The position numbers were made by a program, and so were the translations under genes. A stretch of DNA of 64,000 nt. Source: Chryseobacterium sp. Leaf404. GTDB lineage: Bacteria > Bacteroidota > Bacteroidia > Flavobacteriales > Weeksellaceae. Location of the stretch: assembly GCF_001424145.1 (NCBI RefSeq), contig NZ_LMQM01000001.1, forward strand, positions 124,001-188,000, given 5' to 3'. The notes under the pieces are model-generated. The model was not told the DNA's origin, ran no database searches, and saw only the letters and a program-made list of their open reading frames with translations. Below are positions 1 to 8,526 of the stretch, piece by piece. The first letter of the stretch is position 1; the number at the start of each line of letters is the position of its first letter.

Positions 1-650
1 GTAGCCAAAAGTATCGACGAAAGCGGCGTTTTGAATTCATGCGTCATATTATTGATAAAATCCCGCTGCAGTTCTGAGAATTTTTTCTGCTGAATAATGG
101 TATAAATAGAATAAACATACACCAAAAGTATGATGATCAGGGCAAACGTAAGCAAATACCAAAATCTGAGCGAACTGATAAGGTAAGTTGTCTTATCCGG
201 AAAACGGATCGAAAAATAGTAGGTAAGATTATCATGTTTTGGAAAACTGATTTTCTTGTGTTCAGAAGATTTTGTTTCGGGGCTGATGTATTTTCCGTAC
301 AGCATTTTGTCGCTGTGACAGTTGTAAACAGCATAAACGTAATTGGTGTTGATCTGAAGCCTTGTAAATTCGGTTTTCAGATAATGTTCCAAAACATCGG
401 GGTGAAATTCATTGTTGATATTGACAACATAATAATCATTAGCGATATTTTGAATGGGACTTTTTGCAAATGAAGTTCCTGGGGCAGAAAGTTTCTCCAC
501 AACTTCCAGCAATGCTATATTCACAGTTTGGTTGAATTTTTTATCTTCCAGATTATAGGCCTGCCTCGTCCACAAAAGCTGGGCGATCAAAATTCCCACG
601 ATGGCCACAAGACCTAAGGTTATAACGATATTGAGTTTCTTAATTTCCAT
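1..650 (-). CDS. Sensor histidine kinase, N-terminal part (runs off the window)
   Basis: I translated the minus strand from an ATG at 650 and the frame stays open to base 1, so the C-terminal half lies outside the window. The protein begins MEIKKLNIVITLGL, with a transmembrane helix at about residues 7-25, an extracytoplasmic region of roughly 130 residues, a second helix near residues 160-180, and then the HisKA phosphoacceptor box NNMTHEFKTPLSSI close to the truncation. That order is typical of a membrane-bound two-component kinase; the His in THEFKTP is the expected autophosphorylation site. The ATPase domain, and any response regulator partner, would lie to the left of the window. The signal sensed cannot be inferred. 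Confidence 0.9.
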   Translation of the reverse strand, partial: MEIKKLNIVITLGLVAIVGILIAQLLWTRQAYNLEDKKFNQTVNIALLEVVEKLSAPGTSFAKSPIQNIANDYYVVNINNEFHPDVLEHYLKTEFTRLQINTNYVYAVYNCHSDKMLYGKYISPETKSSEHKKISFPKHDNLTYYFSIRFPDKTTYLISSLRFWYLLTFALIIILLVYVYSIYTIIQQKKFSELQRDFINNMTHEFKTPLSSILLA

Positions 651-753
651 TTTCAGAGACAATATTATCTAAAAATATCTGTTTTATTTTCATTGTTAAC
701 AACTCATTAACAAATCTTTGAAAGTGATTAACAATAATTACCAAAATCTACAG

Positions 754-761
754 TAAATTTG
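754..761 (+). promoter_or_regulatory. Candidate flavobacterial -7 box for the DUF1573 gene
   Basis: TAAATTTG matches TAnnTTTG, about 60 bp ahead of the start at 822. I see no TTTG or TTG at the usual 17-23 bp upstream, so this is only half supported. Confidence 0.4.
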
Positions 762-821
762 TTACATCAAAAATTCAGGAATGGATTTTTAGAACTGAAT
801 AATAACAATAAATATAATTTT

Positions 822-1235
822 ATGAAAAAATTAAAAATCTCCGCTTTATTGGCCGTTTTAGCATTCTCTACTTACTATGCTGAAGTTCTGCCTGTTGCAA
901 ACAATGCAATTGTAAACGTAATCGCTGACGCAATCAAATGGAAAGCTGAATCTATAGACGTGGGAAACATTCCTCAGGGAACTCCTAAATTGATCAGATT
1001 TGAATTTACGAATACTTCAAAAGCACCCATCATCATCGAAAACGTAGCTCCAGCTTGTGGATGCACAACTGCAGATTATACCAAAACCCCTATCGCACCG
1101 GGTAAAAAAGGATTTGTAGCTGCCAACTTCAATGCAGCAAATCCCGGAGCATTTGTGAAGACGGTAACTGTAACTACCAGCGACAGCAAAACTCCCAAAA
1201 CACTTTCTTTTAAAGGAACGGTAGTGGCAAAATAA
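822..1235 (+). CDS. DUF1573 domain exported protein
   Basis: 137 residues. The frame is open from 759, but the start MKKLKISALLAVLAF at 822 gives a clean signal peptide, so I chose it. After the export signal comes a single DUF1573 domain (about residues 40-137): DVGNIPQGTPKLIRFEFTN, then the conserved ENVAPACGCTTADY segment with its Cys-Gly-Cys, then an Ig-like beta-sandwich ending at the C-terminus. Secreted proteins with this domain are abundant in Bacteroidota; their biochemical role is not established. The gene stands alone with its own terminator directly downstream. Confidence 0.85.
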   Translation: MKKLKISALLAVLAFSTYYAEVLPVANNAIVNVIADAIKWKAESIDVGNIPQGTPKLIRFEFTNTSKAPIIIENVAPACGCTTADYTKTPIAPGKKGFVAANFNAANPGAFVKTVTVTTSDSKTPKTLSFKGTVVAK

Positions 1236-1260
1236 AAATTTCATACATATAAAAGTGTCG

Positions 1261-1293
1261 GCAGCTCTGTAATTTTTACAGGGCTGTTTTTTG
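1261..1293 (+). terminator. Rho-independent terminator after the DUF1573 gene
   Basis: Stem GCAGCTCTGTAA paired with TTACAGGGCTG (one mismatch), followed by TTTTTTG. Confidence 0.8.
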
Positions 1294-1387
1294 TTTAAAA
1301 CCTAAAACAGTTATTTATAACATCATTTATCTGAAATTTTTAAACTTCATCCGCTCAATATTTATTATTTTTAGGAAAAATAAATTT

Positions 1388-2269
1388 ATGAACTTGTACA
1401 CTCAGCCCATGCTGCGGGAAGACGCACTGAAAGATAAAGTAGCCATCGTCACCGGTGGCGGAAGCGGTCTTGGAAAAGCAATGACCAAATATTTCCTCGA
1501 ATTGGGAGCGAAAGTGGTGATTACCTCCAGAAATTTAGAAAAGCTACAGGTTACAGCTGATGAATTAGAAGAACAAACCGGCGGAAAAATCCTTTGTGTT
1601 GCCTGCGATGTAAGAAAATGGGACGAAGTGGAAGCCATGAAGGAAGCAACCCTAAAAGAATTTGGCAAAATTGATATTCTTCTAAACAACGCAGCCGGAA
1701 ATTTCATTTCACCAACGGAAAGACTGACGCACTCTGCATTTGATTCGATCTTAGATATTGTTTTAAAAGGTACAAAGAACTGCACGCTCTCCATCGGCAA
1801 ACACTGGATTGATTCCAAAACATCAGGAACAGTTTTAAATATAGTAACCACTTATGCCTGGACGGGCTCTGCATACGTTGTTCCATCTGCCTGTGCTAAG
1901 GCGGGAGTTTTGGCAATGACCAGAAGCTTAGCCGTTGAATGGGCAAAATACGGAATCCGTTTTAATGCCATTGCACCGGGACCTTTCCCTACCAAAGGAG
2001 CATGGGACAGGCTGTTGCCGGGAAATTTGCAGGAGAAATTTGATATGAGAAAAAAAGTACCGTTGAGAAGAGTAGGCGAACATCAGGAGCTGGCAAATCT
2101 TGCTGCGTATCTTGTTTCAGATTACTCTGCATATATGAACGGTGAGGTGGTAACCATCGACGGTGGCGAATGGCTGCAGGGCGCCGGTGAATTTAATATG
2201 CTGGAAGACATTCCGCAGGAAATGTGGGACGCTCTGGAAGCCATGATTAAAGCTAAAAAATCAAACTAA
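1388..2269 (+). CDS. SDR family oxidoreductase, 2,4-dienoyl-CoA reductase-like
   Basis: 293 residues, classical short-chain dehydrogenase. The cofactor loop GGGSGLGKAM lies near residue 24 and LLNNAAGNF near residue 98. Instead of the usual YxxxK the active-site helix reads SACAKAGVLAMTRSLAVEW, i.e. Ser-x3-Lys, followed by KYGIRFNAIAPGPFPTKGAW. That arrangement is the hallmark of the peroxisomal/bacterial 2,4-dienoyl-CoA reductase (DECR) branch, where the standard catalytic Tyr is replaced. The probable role is NAD(P)H-dependent reduction of 2,4-dienoyl-CoA during unsaturated fatty acid oxidation; substrate is inferred from family only. It is monocistronic, with a terminator just downstream. 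Confidence 0.85.
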   Translation: MNLYTQPMLREDALKDKVAIVTGGGSGLGKAMTKYFLELGAKVVITSRNLEKLQVTADELEEQTGGKILCVACDVRKWDEVEAMKEATLKEFGKIDILLNNAAGNFISPTERLTHSAFDSILDIVLKGTKNCTLSIGKHWIDSKTSGTVLNIVTTYAWTGSAYVVPSACAKAGVLAMTRSLAVEWAKYGIRFNAIAPGPFPTKGAWDRLLPGNLQEKFDMRKKVPLRRVGEHQELANLAAYLVSDYSAYMNGEVVTIDGGEWLQGAGEFNMLEDIPQEMWDALEAMIKAKKSN

Positions 2270-2286
2270 AACTTTTTATCCCTTTT

Positions 2287-2322
2287 AATCCCGAAATTTG
2301 TAACGATTCCGGGATTTTCTTT
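2287..2322 (+). terminator. Terminator after the SDR gene
   Basis: AATCCCGAAAT pairs with ATTCCGGGATT (one mismatch) and is followed by TTCTTT. Confidence 0.7.
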
Positions 2323-2352
2323 ACTTATCATTCTAAATTAAACCTTTCCCAA

Positions 2353-4566
2353 ATGAATTTTAAATTCTCCTCAAAAATTTTCATAGCTGCCGTTTTTGCG
2401 GTTTCGGCTCAGTTTTCGGCCCAGGAAACCTCTAAAGAAGCTCCAAAGTACGATTTTGTAGAAGCTTTCAAACCGTTTTTCTATCCGCAGACAGGTACGG
2501 AAACAAGATCAGCAAGCGGACAGCCCGGTCACGCTTACTGGCAAAATTCTGCAGATTACAAACTTGACATCAGCCTTGATGAAAAGAAAAACGAACTCAC
2601 AGGAAGCGCAGAAATCTCGTATGTAAACAACAGCCCTGATCAGCTGGGTTTCCTCTGGCTGCAGCTTGATCAGAATTTATTTGCTAAAGATTCCAGAGGG
2701 AATGCTGTAGTTCCTTTATCCGGAAGCAGAAATGGAGCCCATGGCGAAGCTTTTGATGGCGGATATAAAATCAAATCTGTGACCTACGATGGCAAACAGG
2801 TAAAATACACCGTTACCGATACAAGAATGCAGATTGATCTCCCACAAAATCTTGCAGCAAAAGGTGGAAAGGCAAAAATTAAAATAGAATATTCTTTCGT
2901 TTCCCCAAAATACGGTTCAGACCGAATGGGAATTGAAGAAACTAAAAACGGAAACATCTACACTCTTGCTCAATGGTACCCAAGAATGTGCGTGTATGAC
3001 GACGTGATGGGCTGGAACACGCTTCCATACCTTGGTGCATCAGAGTTTTATCTGGAATACGGAGATATCACGGCAAACATTACCGTTCCTTCTAATCATT
3101 ACGTTGTAGCGTCGGGAGAACTTTTAAACCCGAAAGAAGTGTATTCAAAAGAAGAAAACCAACGTTGGGAACAGGCAAGAAATTCAGACAAGACGGTGAT
3201 AATCAGAAAAGAATCTGAGGTAAAAAACGGTCAGGCATCAGGAACTAAAACCTGGAAATTTAAGATTACCCAGACCAGAGATTTTGCATGGGCATCATCG
3301 CCGGCATTTATTTTAGATGCAGCAAAAATCAATCTTCCAAGCGGTAAAAAATCTATTGCCATCTCTGCTTATCCGGTAGAAAGTGCCGGTGATAAAGCCT
3401 GGGGAAGATCTACAGAATACACAAAGGCATCTATAGAACATTATTCTAAAAAATGGTACGAATACACTTATCCCGCAGCAACCAACGTAGCAGGAAATGA
3501 AGGCGGTATGGAATATCCCGGAATTGTTTTCTGCCACATGGATTCTGCAGGTGAAAGTCTTTGGGGAGTAACCGATCACGAATTTGGACACAACTGGTTC
3601 CCGATGATTGTAGGTTCTAACGAGAGACTTTTTGCGTGGATGGATGAGGGTTTCAACACTTTTATCAACGAGCTTTCTACGGAAGCTTTCAACAACGGAG
3701 AATACTACCGTAAGAAAAACGTAGCACAGTCTGGACCCTATCTGATGACGGATAATATTGAGCCAATCATGGTGGGCCCAGATAATATGAAGGAGAGAAA
3801 CATTGGAACTCTTGCTTACTACAAACCGGGTCTTGGTCTTGGCGTTTTGCGTGAATCTGTATTAGGTCCTGAAAAATTTGACAAAGCTTTCAGAACTTAT
3901 ATAGACAGATGGGCGTTTAAACACCCTACCCCGTGGGATTTCTTCCATACTATGGAAAATGTTTCCGGTGAAGAACTGAACTGGTTCTGGAGAGGCTGGT
4001 TTATCAACAAATGGAAAGTGGATCAGGCTATAAAAACTGTAAAATATGTGAACGGGGATTTCAAAAACGGGGCGCAGATTACAGTTGAAAACTTAGGTCA
4101 ATTGCCGATGCCTACGACGGTTCAGCTTAAATTTAAAGACGGAAGTACTGATACTGTGAAACTTCCTGTAGAAGTTTGGAAGAGAAATAACGACTGGACA
4201 TTCAAGGTAAATTCCACTAAAGAAATCAGCGAAGTAAAACTTGATCCAACGAGTTCAATTCCTGATGTTAATTTAAAAAACAACACGTGGAGTTCAGCTC
4301 AGGCTACTGCTTCTACAGATAAGATCAACCCTAAAGATTTTGTTGGAACTTTCAGCAATAAACAGGTTCCTGTAAAAATATTTCTTACCGAGAAAGACGG
4401 ACAGCTCTTTGCTCAGGCGACAGGTCAGCAGGCTTTTCCTCTGGAATATCTGGGTGACAACAAATTTTCTTATGAGATGGCTCAGATTGAAATTACTTTC
4501 AGCAAGGACAAAAAATCTTTCAATATCGCACAGGGCGGTACAGATGTGAAATTTACGAAAGAGTAA
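2353..4566 (+). CDS. Secreted M1 family zinc metallopeptidase (aminopeptidase)
   Basis: 737 residues with a signal peptide ending near residue 24 (VSAQFSAQ). The gluzincin signature is intact: H409-E-F-G-H413, and E432 in MDEGFNTF, giving HExxH-x18-E. GGMEYPG at about 384-390 occupies the place of the family's GxMEN exopeptidase loop, with Tyr in place of Asn. The N-terminal third is the saddle-like beta domain. The C-terminal region after residue 560 is beta-rich and lacks the long helical domain of classical PepN. The predicted role is removal of N-terminal residues from peptides in the periplasm or outside the cell. The MEYPG loop is common in bacterial M1 relatives, so true aminopeptidase specificity is not certain. 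Confidence 0.9.
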   Translation: MNFKFSSKIFIAAVFAVSAQFSAQETSKEAPKYDFVEAFKPFFYPQTGTETRSASGQPGHAYWQNSADYKLDISLDEKKNELTGSAEISYVNNSPDQLGFLWLQLDQNLFAKDSRGNAVVPLSGSRNGAHGEAFDGGYKIKSVTYDGKQVKYTVTDTRMQIDLPQNLAAKGGKAKIKIEYSFVSPKYGSDRMGIEETKNGNIYTLAQWYPRMCVYDDVMGWNTLPYLGASEFYLEYGDITANITVPSNHYVVASGELLNPKEVYSKEENQRWEQARNSDKTVIIRKESEVKNGQASGTKTWKFKITQTRDFAWASSPAFILDAAKINLPSGKKSIAISAYPVESAGDKAWGRSTEYTKASIEHYSKKWYEYTYPAATNVAGNEGGMEYPGIVFCHMDSAGESLWGVTDHEFGHNWFPMIVGSNERLFAWMDEGFNTFINELSTEAFNNGEYYRKKNVAQSGPYLMTDNIEPIMVGPDNMKERNIGTLAYYKPGLGLGVLRESVLGPEKFDKAFRTYIDRWAFKHPTPWDFFHTMENVSGEELNWFWRGWFINKWKVDQAIKTVKYVNGDFKNGAQITVENLGQLPMPTTVQLKFKDGSTDTVKLPVEVWKRNNDWTFKVNSTKEISEVKLDPTSSIPDVNLKNNTWSSAQATASTDKINPKDFVGTFSNKQVPVKIFLTEKDGQLFAQATGQQAFPLEYLGDNKFSYEMAQIEITFSKDKKSFNIAQGGTDVKFTKE

Positions 4567-4586
4567 TATTAAGTATTATTCGACAT

Positions 4587-4627
4587 GTAAAAAGTCCGTT
4601 TCACATTAACTGAAACGGACTTTTTTA
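4587..4627 (+). terminator. Strong terminator after the M1 peptidase gene
   Basis: AAAAAGTCCGTTTCA pairs perfectly with TGAAACGGACTTTTT across a 7-nt loop and runs into a T tract. Confidence 0.9.
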
Positions 4628-4926
4628 TTGTGATTGCGTCATTGAGACCTTTCAACTAAATAATCGGGAGTTTTGCTGAAGTCCCCGAGAGCATTTACCA
4701 AACTCCCCGTTATCTTTTTAAAAATGCTCACTGTCTATTTTTAAAACTGCAGGAAGTCTTTACTGATTATATTAAAATAAGCTTCTTAAATTTTGCTAAA
4801 GCTCATTCGAAATCCTTGTATTGGGAATTGAAATTTCAGAATTTGTCAGAAAAATTAATGTTTAAATAATTTATTTTAAAACTTAAAATTCCTGCTGAAA
4901 TTCTATTTTTGTTTTAAATTTAAAAT
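4628..4926. other. Non-coding spacer with one imperfect palindrome
   Basis: No credible ORF on either strand. CGGGAGTTTTG (4665-4675) and CAAACTCCCCG (4699-4709) form an imperfect inverted repeat around a 23-nt loop; it lacks a T tract and has no obvious role. The right end holds the promoter of the next gene. Confidence 0.5.
4904..4911 (+). promoter_or_regulatory. Candidate -7 promoter element
   Basis: TATTTTTG matches TAnnTTTG, 15 bp ahead of the ATG at 4927. No good -33 TTG was seen. Confidence 0.5.
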
Positions 4927-5754
4927 ATGAAGAAATTAGTAATATTTTTCTCAGTCCTGAACTTTTCAATAGCATTTTCTCAGGATTTAAAAGTAATGTC
5001 TTTTAATATCAGACTGAATGTAGAATCTGATCAGGAAAATGCCTGGCCTAAAAGAAAAGAAGAAGCCTTAGCTTTGGTAGAATATTATCATCCCGACGTG
5101 ATGGGCGTGCAGGAAGCTTTGCCCGAGCAGATGAAAGATATCAGATCGGGATTGAAAAACTACGATTTTGTAGGCGTGGGACGTGATGACGGAAAAGATA
5201 AAGGTGAATTTTCAGCGATATTTTTTGATACCCAAAAACTTCAGGTTGTAAAATCCGGAACTTTCTGGCTTTCTGAAACTCCTGAAAAACCTTCGAAAGG
5301 CTGGGATGCCGCGTTGAACAGAATCTGTACGTATGCCTTTTTTAAAGATTTAAAATCCAAAAAAGAATTTCTCGCAATGAATATTCATTTTGATCATATT
5401 GGAAATTTGGCAAGAGTAAAATCTTCAGAATTAATTTTGAGAAAGGTTAAAGAGTTAAACCCTAAAAATCTTCCTTTGGTTTTGACAGGAGATTTTAATC
5501 TGACAGAAGATACTGAACCTGTAAAAATCTTGTCTCAGAACCTAAAAGACACTTTTTACCATTCAGATAAGAAACATTACGGACCGAAAGGCACGTTTAC
5601 CGGTTTTAATATCAACATAATACCAAAAGAAAGAATTGACTATATTTTTGTAAAGGGTTTTAAGGTAAAGTCCCACAGACACATCAGTGACCGAAGGGAA
5701 AATCTGCTGTATCCGTCAGATCATTTTCCGGTATTATGTGAAATTAGTTTTTAA
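4927..5754 (+). CDS. Secreted endonuclease/exonuclease/phosphatase (EEP) family hydrolase
   Basis: 275 residues. The signal peptide MKKLVIFFSVLNFSIAFSQ is followed at once by the EEP core: LKVMSFNIRLN (metal and phosphate-binding Asn), then GVQEALPEQM (metal-ligand Glu), MNIHFDHIG, LTGDFNLTED (GDFN motif), RIDYIFVKG and SDHFPVLCEI (catalytic Asp-His). All key motifs are present. Family members hydrolyse phosphodiesters in DNA, sphingomyelin or phosphoinositides. The single-domain exported form is common in Bacteroidota, and its substrate cannot be told from sequence. The gene is convergent with the response regulator and shares its terminator. Confidence 0.88.
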   Translation: MKKLVIFFSVLNFSIAFSQDLKVMSFNIRLNVESDQENAWPKRKEEALALVEYYHPDVMGVQEALPEQMKDIRSGLKNYDFVGVGRDDGKDKGEFSAIFFDTQKLQVVKSGTFWLSETPEKPSKGWDAALNRICTYAFFKDLKSKKEFLAMNIHFDHIGNLARVKSSELILRKVKELNPKNLPLVLTGDFNLTEDTEPVKILSQNLKDTFYHSDKKHYGPKGTFTGFNINIIPKERIDYIFVKGFKVKSHRHISDRRENLLYPSDHFPVLCEISF

Positions 5755-5756
5755 AA

Positions 5757-5791
5757 AAGAAAAAAGTTGCTTTTACGGAGCAACTTTTTTT
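5757..5791. terminator. Bidirectional terminator between EEP gene and response regulator gene
   Basis: AAAAAAGTTGC and GCAACTTTTTT form a perfect stem with A and T tracts on opposite sides, so it serves both convergent transcripts. The stop codon of the regulator gene (5790-5792) overlaps its right edge. Confidence 0.88.
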
Positions 5792-6434
5792 ATGTTTCGG
5801 CAAAACCGTTTTTTAGTGCAAAGATCGCGAGGCCCACACGGGTTTTCAGATCAAATTTATCGCAGAGTGCATCACGGTAACTTTCCACAGTTCGCGGGCT
5901 GCAACCCATTTCTAGGGCAATTTCCTTGTAGCTCATCTCTGTGGTTGTGTAGCTTAAAAACTCTTTTTCCCGCTCTGAAATTTTTGCCCCTTTGATTATT
6001 TCAGTCTCCGTTTTTGCGTTAGAAAAAATGATTTTTGACGCCCAGTCGGGATAATAAAATCCTTCTTTCATTAACTCAGACAGTGCTTTTTCTAAATCTT
6101 TTGGATGCGAATTTTTTAGAAGATAGCCTTTGGCGCCGTTCTTAATCATTTTAATAACGCTTTTGTCATCATCCTGCATGCTCAGCGCCATCACTTTCAC
6201 CTGAGGATAATTTTCTGTAAGCCACAGAACAGTTTCAAAACCATTCATCACCGGCATACTGATGTCAAGCAGAATAATATCAGGAATCTTTCGGTTATAA
6301 GAAAATTTATCCATCAGGTCTTTGCCGTTTTCTGCACAGTAAATGACTTCAAAATCTGCAAAATGACTGATAATACCTTCAAGGGCTTTGGCGATCAGAA
6401 TATGATCGTCTACAAGAACAATTGTTTTTTTCAT
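5790..6434 (-). CDS. NarL/FixJ-type response regulator
   Basis: 214 residues. The receiver domain (about 3-120) has the acidic pair in VLVDDH, phosphoacceptor D57 in ILLDISMP, and the Lys of GYLLKNS. The C-terminal LuxR-type HTH (about 148-205) has ISEREKEFLSY and a recognition segment CSPRTVESYRDAL. It lies 2 bp downstream of the kinase gene and is almost certainly that kinase's partner. It ends a four-gene minus-strand cluster. Target promoters are not evident. Confidence 0.95.
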   Translation of the reverse strand: MKKTIVLVDDHILIAKALEGIISHFADFEVIYCAENGKDLMDKFSYNRKIPDIILLDISMPVMNGFETVLWLTENYPQVKVMALSMQDDDKSVIKMIKNGAKGYLLKNSHPKDLEKALSELMKEGFYYPDWASKIIFSNAKTETEIIKGAKISEREKEFLSYTTTEMSYKEIALEMGCSPRTVESYRDALCDKFDLKTRVGLAIFALKNGFAET

Positions 6435-6436
6435 AG

Positions 6437-7216
6437 TTATTTATTTAAAACAATTTTAAGCGAAGTTCCAATATTTTTTTCACTTGTCAAAGTAAAATCG
6501 GCACCAATGATTTCTGCACGGTTTTTCATATTGGTAAGCCCAATTCCGTTTGACTTCACTGCGGTTGGATCAAAGCCTTTTCCGTCATCATTTAAGGTAA
6601 GATTCCATTGTGTTTCTCTGCCAGATTTCAGACTGATAAAAATATTTTCAGCTTCAGAATGCTTCATGCTGTTTTGGATAAACTCCTGAATAATTCTCAG
6701 CACCACACTTTTATGTTCGAAATTCAAATCTGAGTTTTCAAAATCGTGTTGAAAAGAGACTTTACATTTTTTCACAGCATTGGCAACGTTTACTTCATCC
6801 ATTATCAGTTCTACAATTCTGTTTTGGCTTATCTTATTATCGGTAAGCGTTTTAGACAAACTTCTCAGCTCATCTATTGACTGATTGATAATATCTGAAA
6901 CCTGCTCAATTTTATCATTCACATCGGGAAATTTATTTTCGTGAAGCAGCTGCTGCGTGTAAAGACTTACCAAAGTGAGCTTCTGACCGATGTTATCGTG
7001 CAGCTCACGCCCAATCTGCTTCATCGTAGACTGCTGAATCTCAAGCTGTGTGGCGAGAAGCTCTTTCTGATGTATCTCGTTTTTAATCTGAATTTCAGAC
7101 AGATACTCTTTCTTTCTCTGTTTGTACTTTCTGATGTAGATCATTATCGCAATGATAAAACCCAGAAAAAAGAAGTTAAAAAGTATTACTGTAATTAAGA
7201 GCTCTGCTTTATCCAT
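6437..7216 (-). CDS. NarX/DesK-type sensor histidine kinase (HisKA_3)
   Basis: 259 residues. One N-terminal transmembrane helix (about 6-27) precedes a coiled-coil stretch (about 30-65). The dimerisation/phosphoacceptor helix is GRELHDNIGQKL with H73. The HATPase domain carries NDDGKGFD and GIGLTNMKNRAEIIGA. No extracytoplasmic sensor domain is present, so sensing probably depends on the membrane protein encoded immediately upstream, whose coding region overlaps this one by 22 bp. Overlap and order argue for translational coupling. Confidence 0.95.
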   Translation of the reverse strand: MDKAELLITVILFNFFFLGFIIAIMIYIRKYKQRKKEYLSEIQIKNEIHQKELLATQLEIQQSTMKQIGRELHDNIGQKLTLVSLYTQQLLHENKFPDVNDKIEQVSDIINQSIDELRSLSKTLTDNKISQNRIVELIMDEVNVANAVKKCKVSFQHDFENSDLNFEHKSVVLRIIQEFIQNSMKHSEAENIFISLKSGRETQWNLTLNDDGKGFDPTAVKSNGIGLTNMKNRAEIIGADFTLTSEKNIGTSLKIVLNK

Positions 7217-7863
7217 ACTCCAGCTTTTTCTTTTCCTAAAATAAATGAAACTGCAAATAAAGTATACATTACAATACCTGAAATCTGGAAGTAAATATAG
7301 TAAATACTGAATACATCTTTGAGTTTTGCAAAGACGCTCCAGAAAGAGAACAGCGGTAATGTGCCGATGTAAAAAACGGTAACGCCCCAGTTGATGTAAA
7401 ACATTCTGTTGTCACTGAAATTAAGGATATTGGCAGAATTTACCTGCCTGTAATATTCCAGCACAACAAGGTACAGCAAAAACAGAGAGCCAAGAGTGTA
7501 ATTAAGTGAAAACACGATTTTCTTTGAATTGAAAAGTATTTCGTGAGGTATAAATGAAAGGAGGTATGAAACTGAAAATATGTAGAAAAGTTTCGGGTTT
7601 TGAAATGATTTTGCAGCATAGAGCCAGTAGAAAAATAAAAACTGAGCCGGGATCACAAGATAGTTGTAAAACTGAACTTTGCCTTCTTTCGAAAACACAT
7701 TCTGCCCTGCCAGTGTCTCACTGATGAATATAAAAATAAGGTATACTGCAAAATACTTCCAGTATGTATTTTTCAAACGTGGCAGATACAGCAGCGCGAC
7801 CAAAGCTGCCAAACCCTCACTGCCATAGAAAACATAATCTAAAATATGCCGAAAAAATTCCAT
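7195..7863 (-). CDS. Polytopic membrane protein of unknown function, coupled to the sensor kinase
   Basis: 222 residues with about seven hydrophobic helices (for example LAALVALLYL, YFAVYLIFIFISE, LVIPAQFLFFYWLY, GSLFLLYLVVLEYY, YFQISGIVMYTLFAV) and short loops. I do not recognise an enzymatic motif. The 3' end overlaps the kinase gene by 22 bp and the 5' end is 12 bp from the preceding gene, so it is firmly part of this operon. A sensory or kinase-modulating role is inferred only from position and from the lack of a sensor domain in the kinase. Confidence 0.75.
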   Translation of the reverse strand: MEFFRHILDYVFYGSEGLAALVALLYLPRLKNTYWKYFAVYLIFIFISETLAGQNVFSKEGKVQFYNYLVIPAQFLFFYWLYAAKSFQNPKLFYIFSVSYLLSFIPHEILFNSKKIVFSLNYTLGSLFLLYLVVLEYYRQVNSANILNFSDNRMFYINWGVTVFYIGTLPLFSFWSVFAKLKDVFSIYYIYFQISGIVMYTLFAVSFILGKEKAGVWIKQSS

Positions 7864-7875
7864 TTATTTTCTATT

Positions 7876-8367
7876 TTAATATAATTCTCCAACACAGGAA
7901 TCGGGAGGTGCAAGGCTTCCGTGATTTTGAGCCATTGCATTTCCTGTAGCCAGAGCAAGTCTTCTTTCTGAAGAATTTTCCAGAGGATTATAATCTCTGT
8001 GAACAAATCTGCCTTCAGACTGCTCCTGTTTTTTGGTGGGAACCATGATGAGCGTGTGCTTTTTAAGATATTCTTCTTTAATATCTGCACCAGGAAAATG
8101 ATCCGGATAGGCTGCATAATACATTCTTATGCCCAAATCTTCTTCTCTAACTGATGGATCTGAGCTGCTTGCCAGATTTTCAATGTCTGCAATAAACTTT
8201 TTCAGTTTGGGTAAATCAAACCAAATAGAATGCGCATCTGCCATGCCCAGATTGTCTGCGGTACATTGCAGCTGGCTGGTTCTGTACTGCTTAACGGCAG
8301 CTTTAATAAAATCGACACTAAGGCTGTTTGCCTCATCTCTGTTTCCTGAATCAAATTCGTTTCCCAT
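7876..8367 (-). CDS. Hypothetical protein, first gene of the kinase/regulator cluster
   Basis: 163 residues, no signal peptide or membrane segment. Notable stretches are HSIWFDLPKLKKFIADIE, LGIRMYYAAYPDHF and NHGSLAPPDSCVGELY, a pattern I associate with an uncharacterised family in Flavobacteriia rather than any named domain. It is 12 bp upstream of the membrane-protein gene and likely the first cistron. Soluble and cytoplasmic by composition; function unknown. Confidence 0.7.
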   Translation of the reverse strand: MGNEFDSGNRDEANSLSVDFIKAAVKQYRTSQLQCTADNLGMADAHSIWFDLPKLKKFIADIENLASSSDPSVREEDLGIRMYYAAYPDHFPGADIKEEYLKKHTLIMVPTKKQEQSEGRFVHRDYNPLENSSERRLALATGNAMAQNHGSLAPPDSCVGELY

Positions 8368-8471
8368 GATATAATTTAGTTTTTACAAATGTGATAAAAA
8401 AACTGATACTGTGAAACCGTATTTTCCCCATATTGCCACCGTATTTTTACGGTAAATTTTTCTGAACAATA

Positions 8472-8505
8472 AAAAACCCCGAAAAACTATTAATTTTCGG
8501 GGTTT
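8472..8505 (-). terminator. Terminator of the ferritin gene
   Basis: Read on the minus strand, AAACCCCGAAAA pairs with TTTTCGGGGTTT and runs into TTTTTTATTG. Confidence 0.88.
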
Positions 8506-8526
8506 GGAGATATTTAAAAAAATATT

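Noticed and set aside
1402..1851. Antisense ORF within the SDR gene, and similar antisense ORFs inside other genes
   Set aside because: They are shadows of strongly supported coding regions with no signal peptides, domains or plausible starts.
4928..5754. Sphingomyelinase or DNase assignment for the EEP protein
   Set aside because: Only the catalytic core motifs are visible; nothing in the sequence singles out a substrate.
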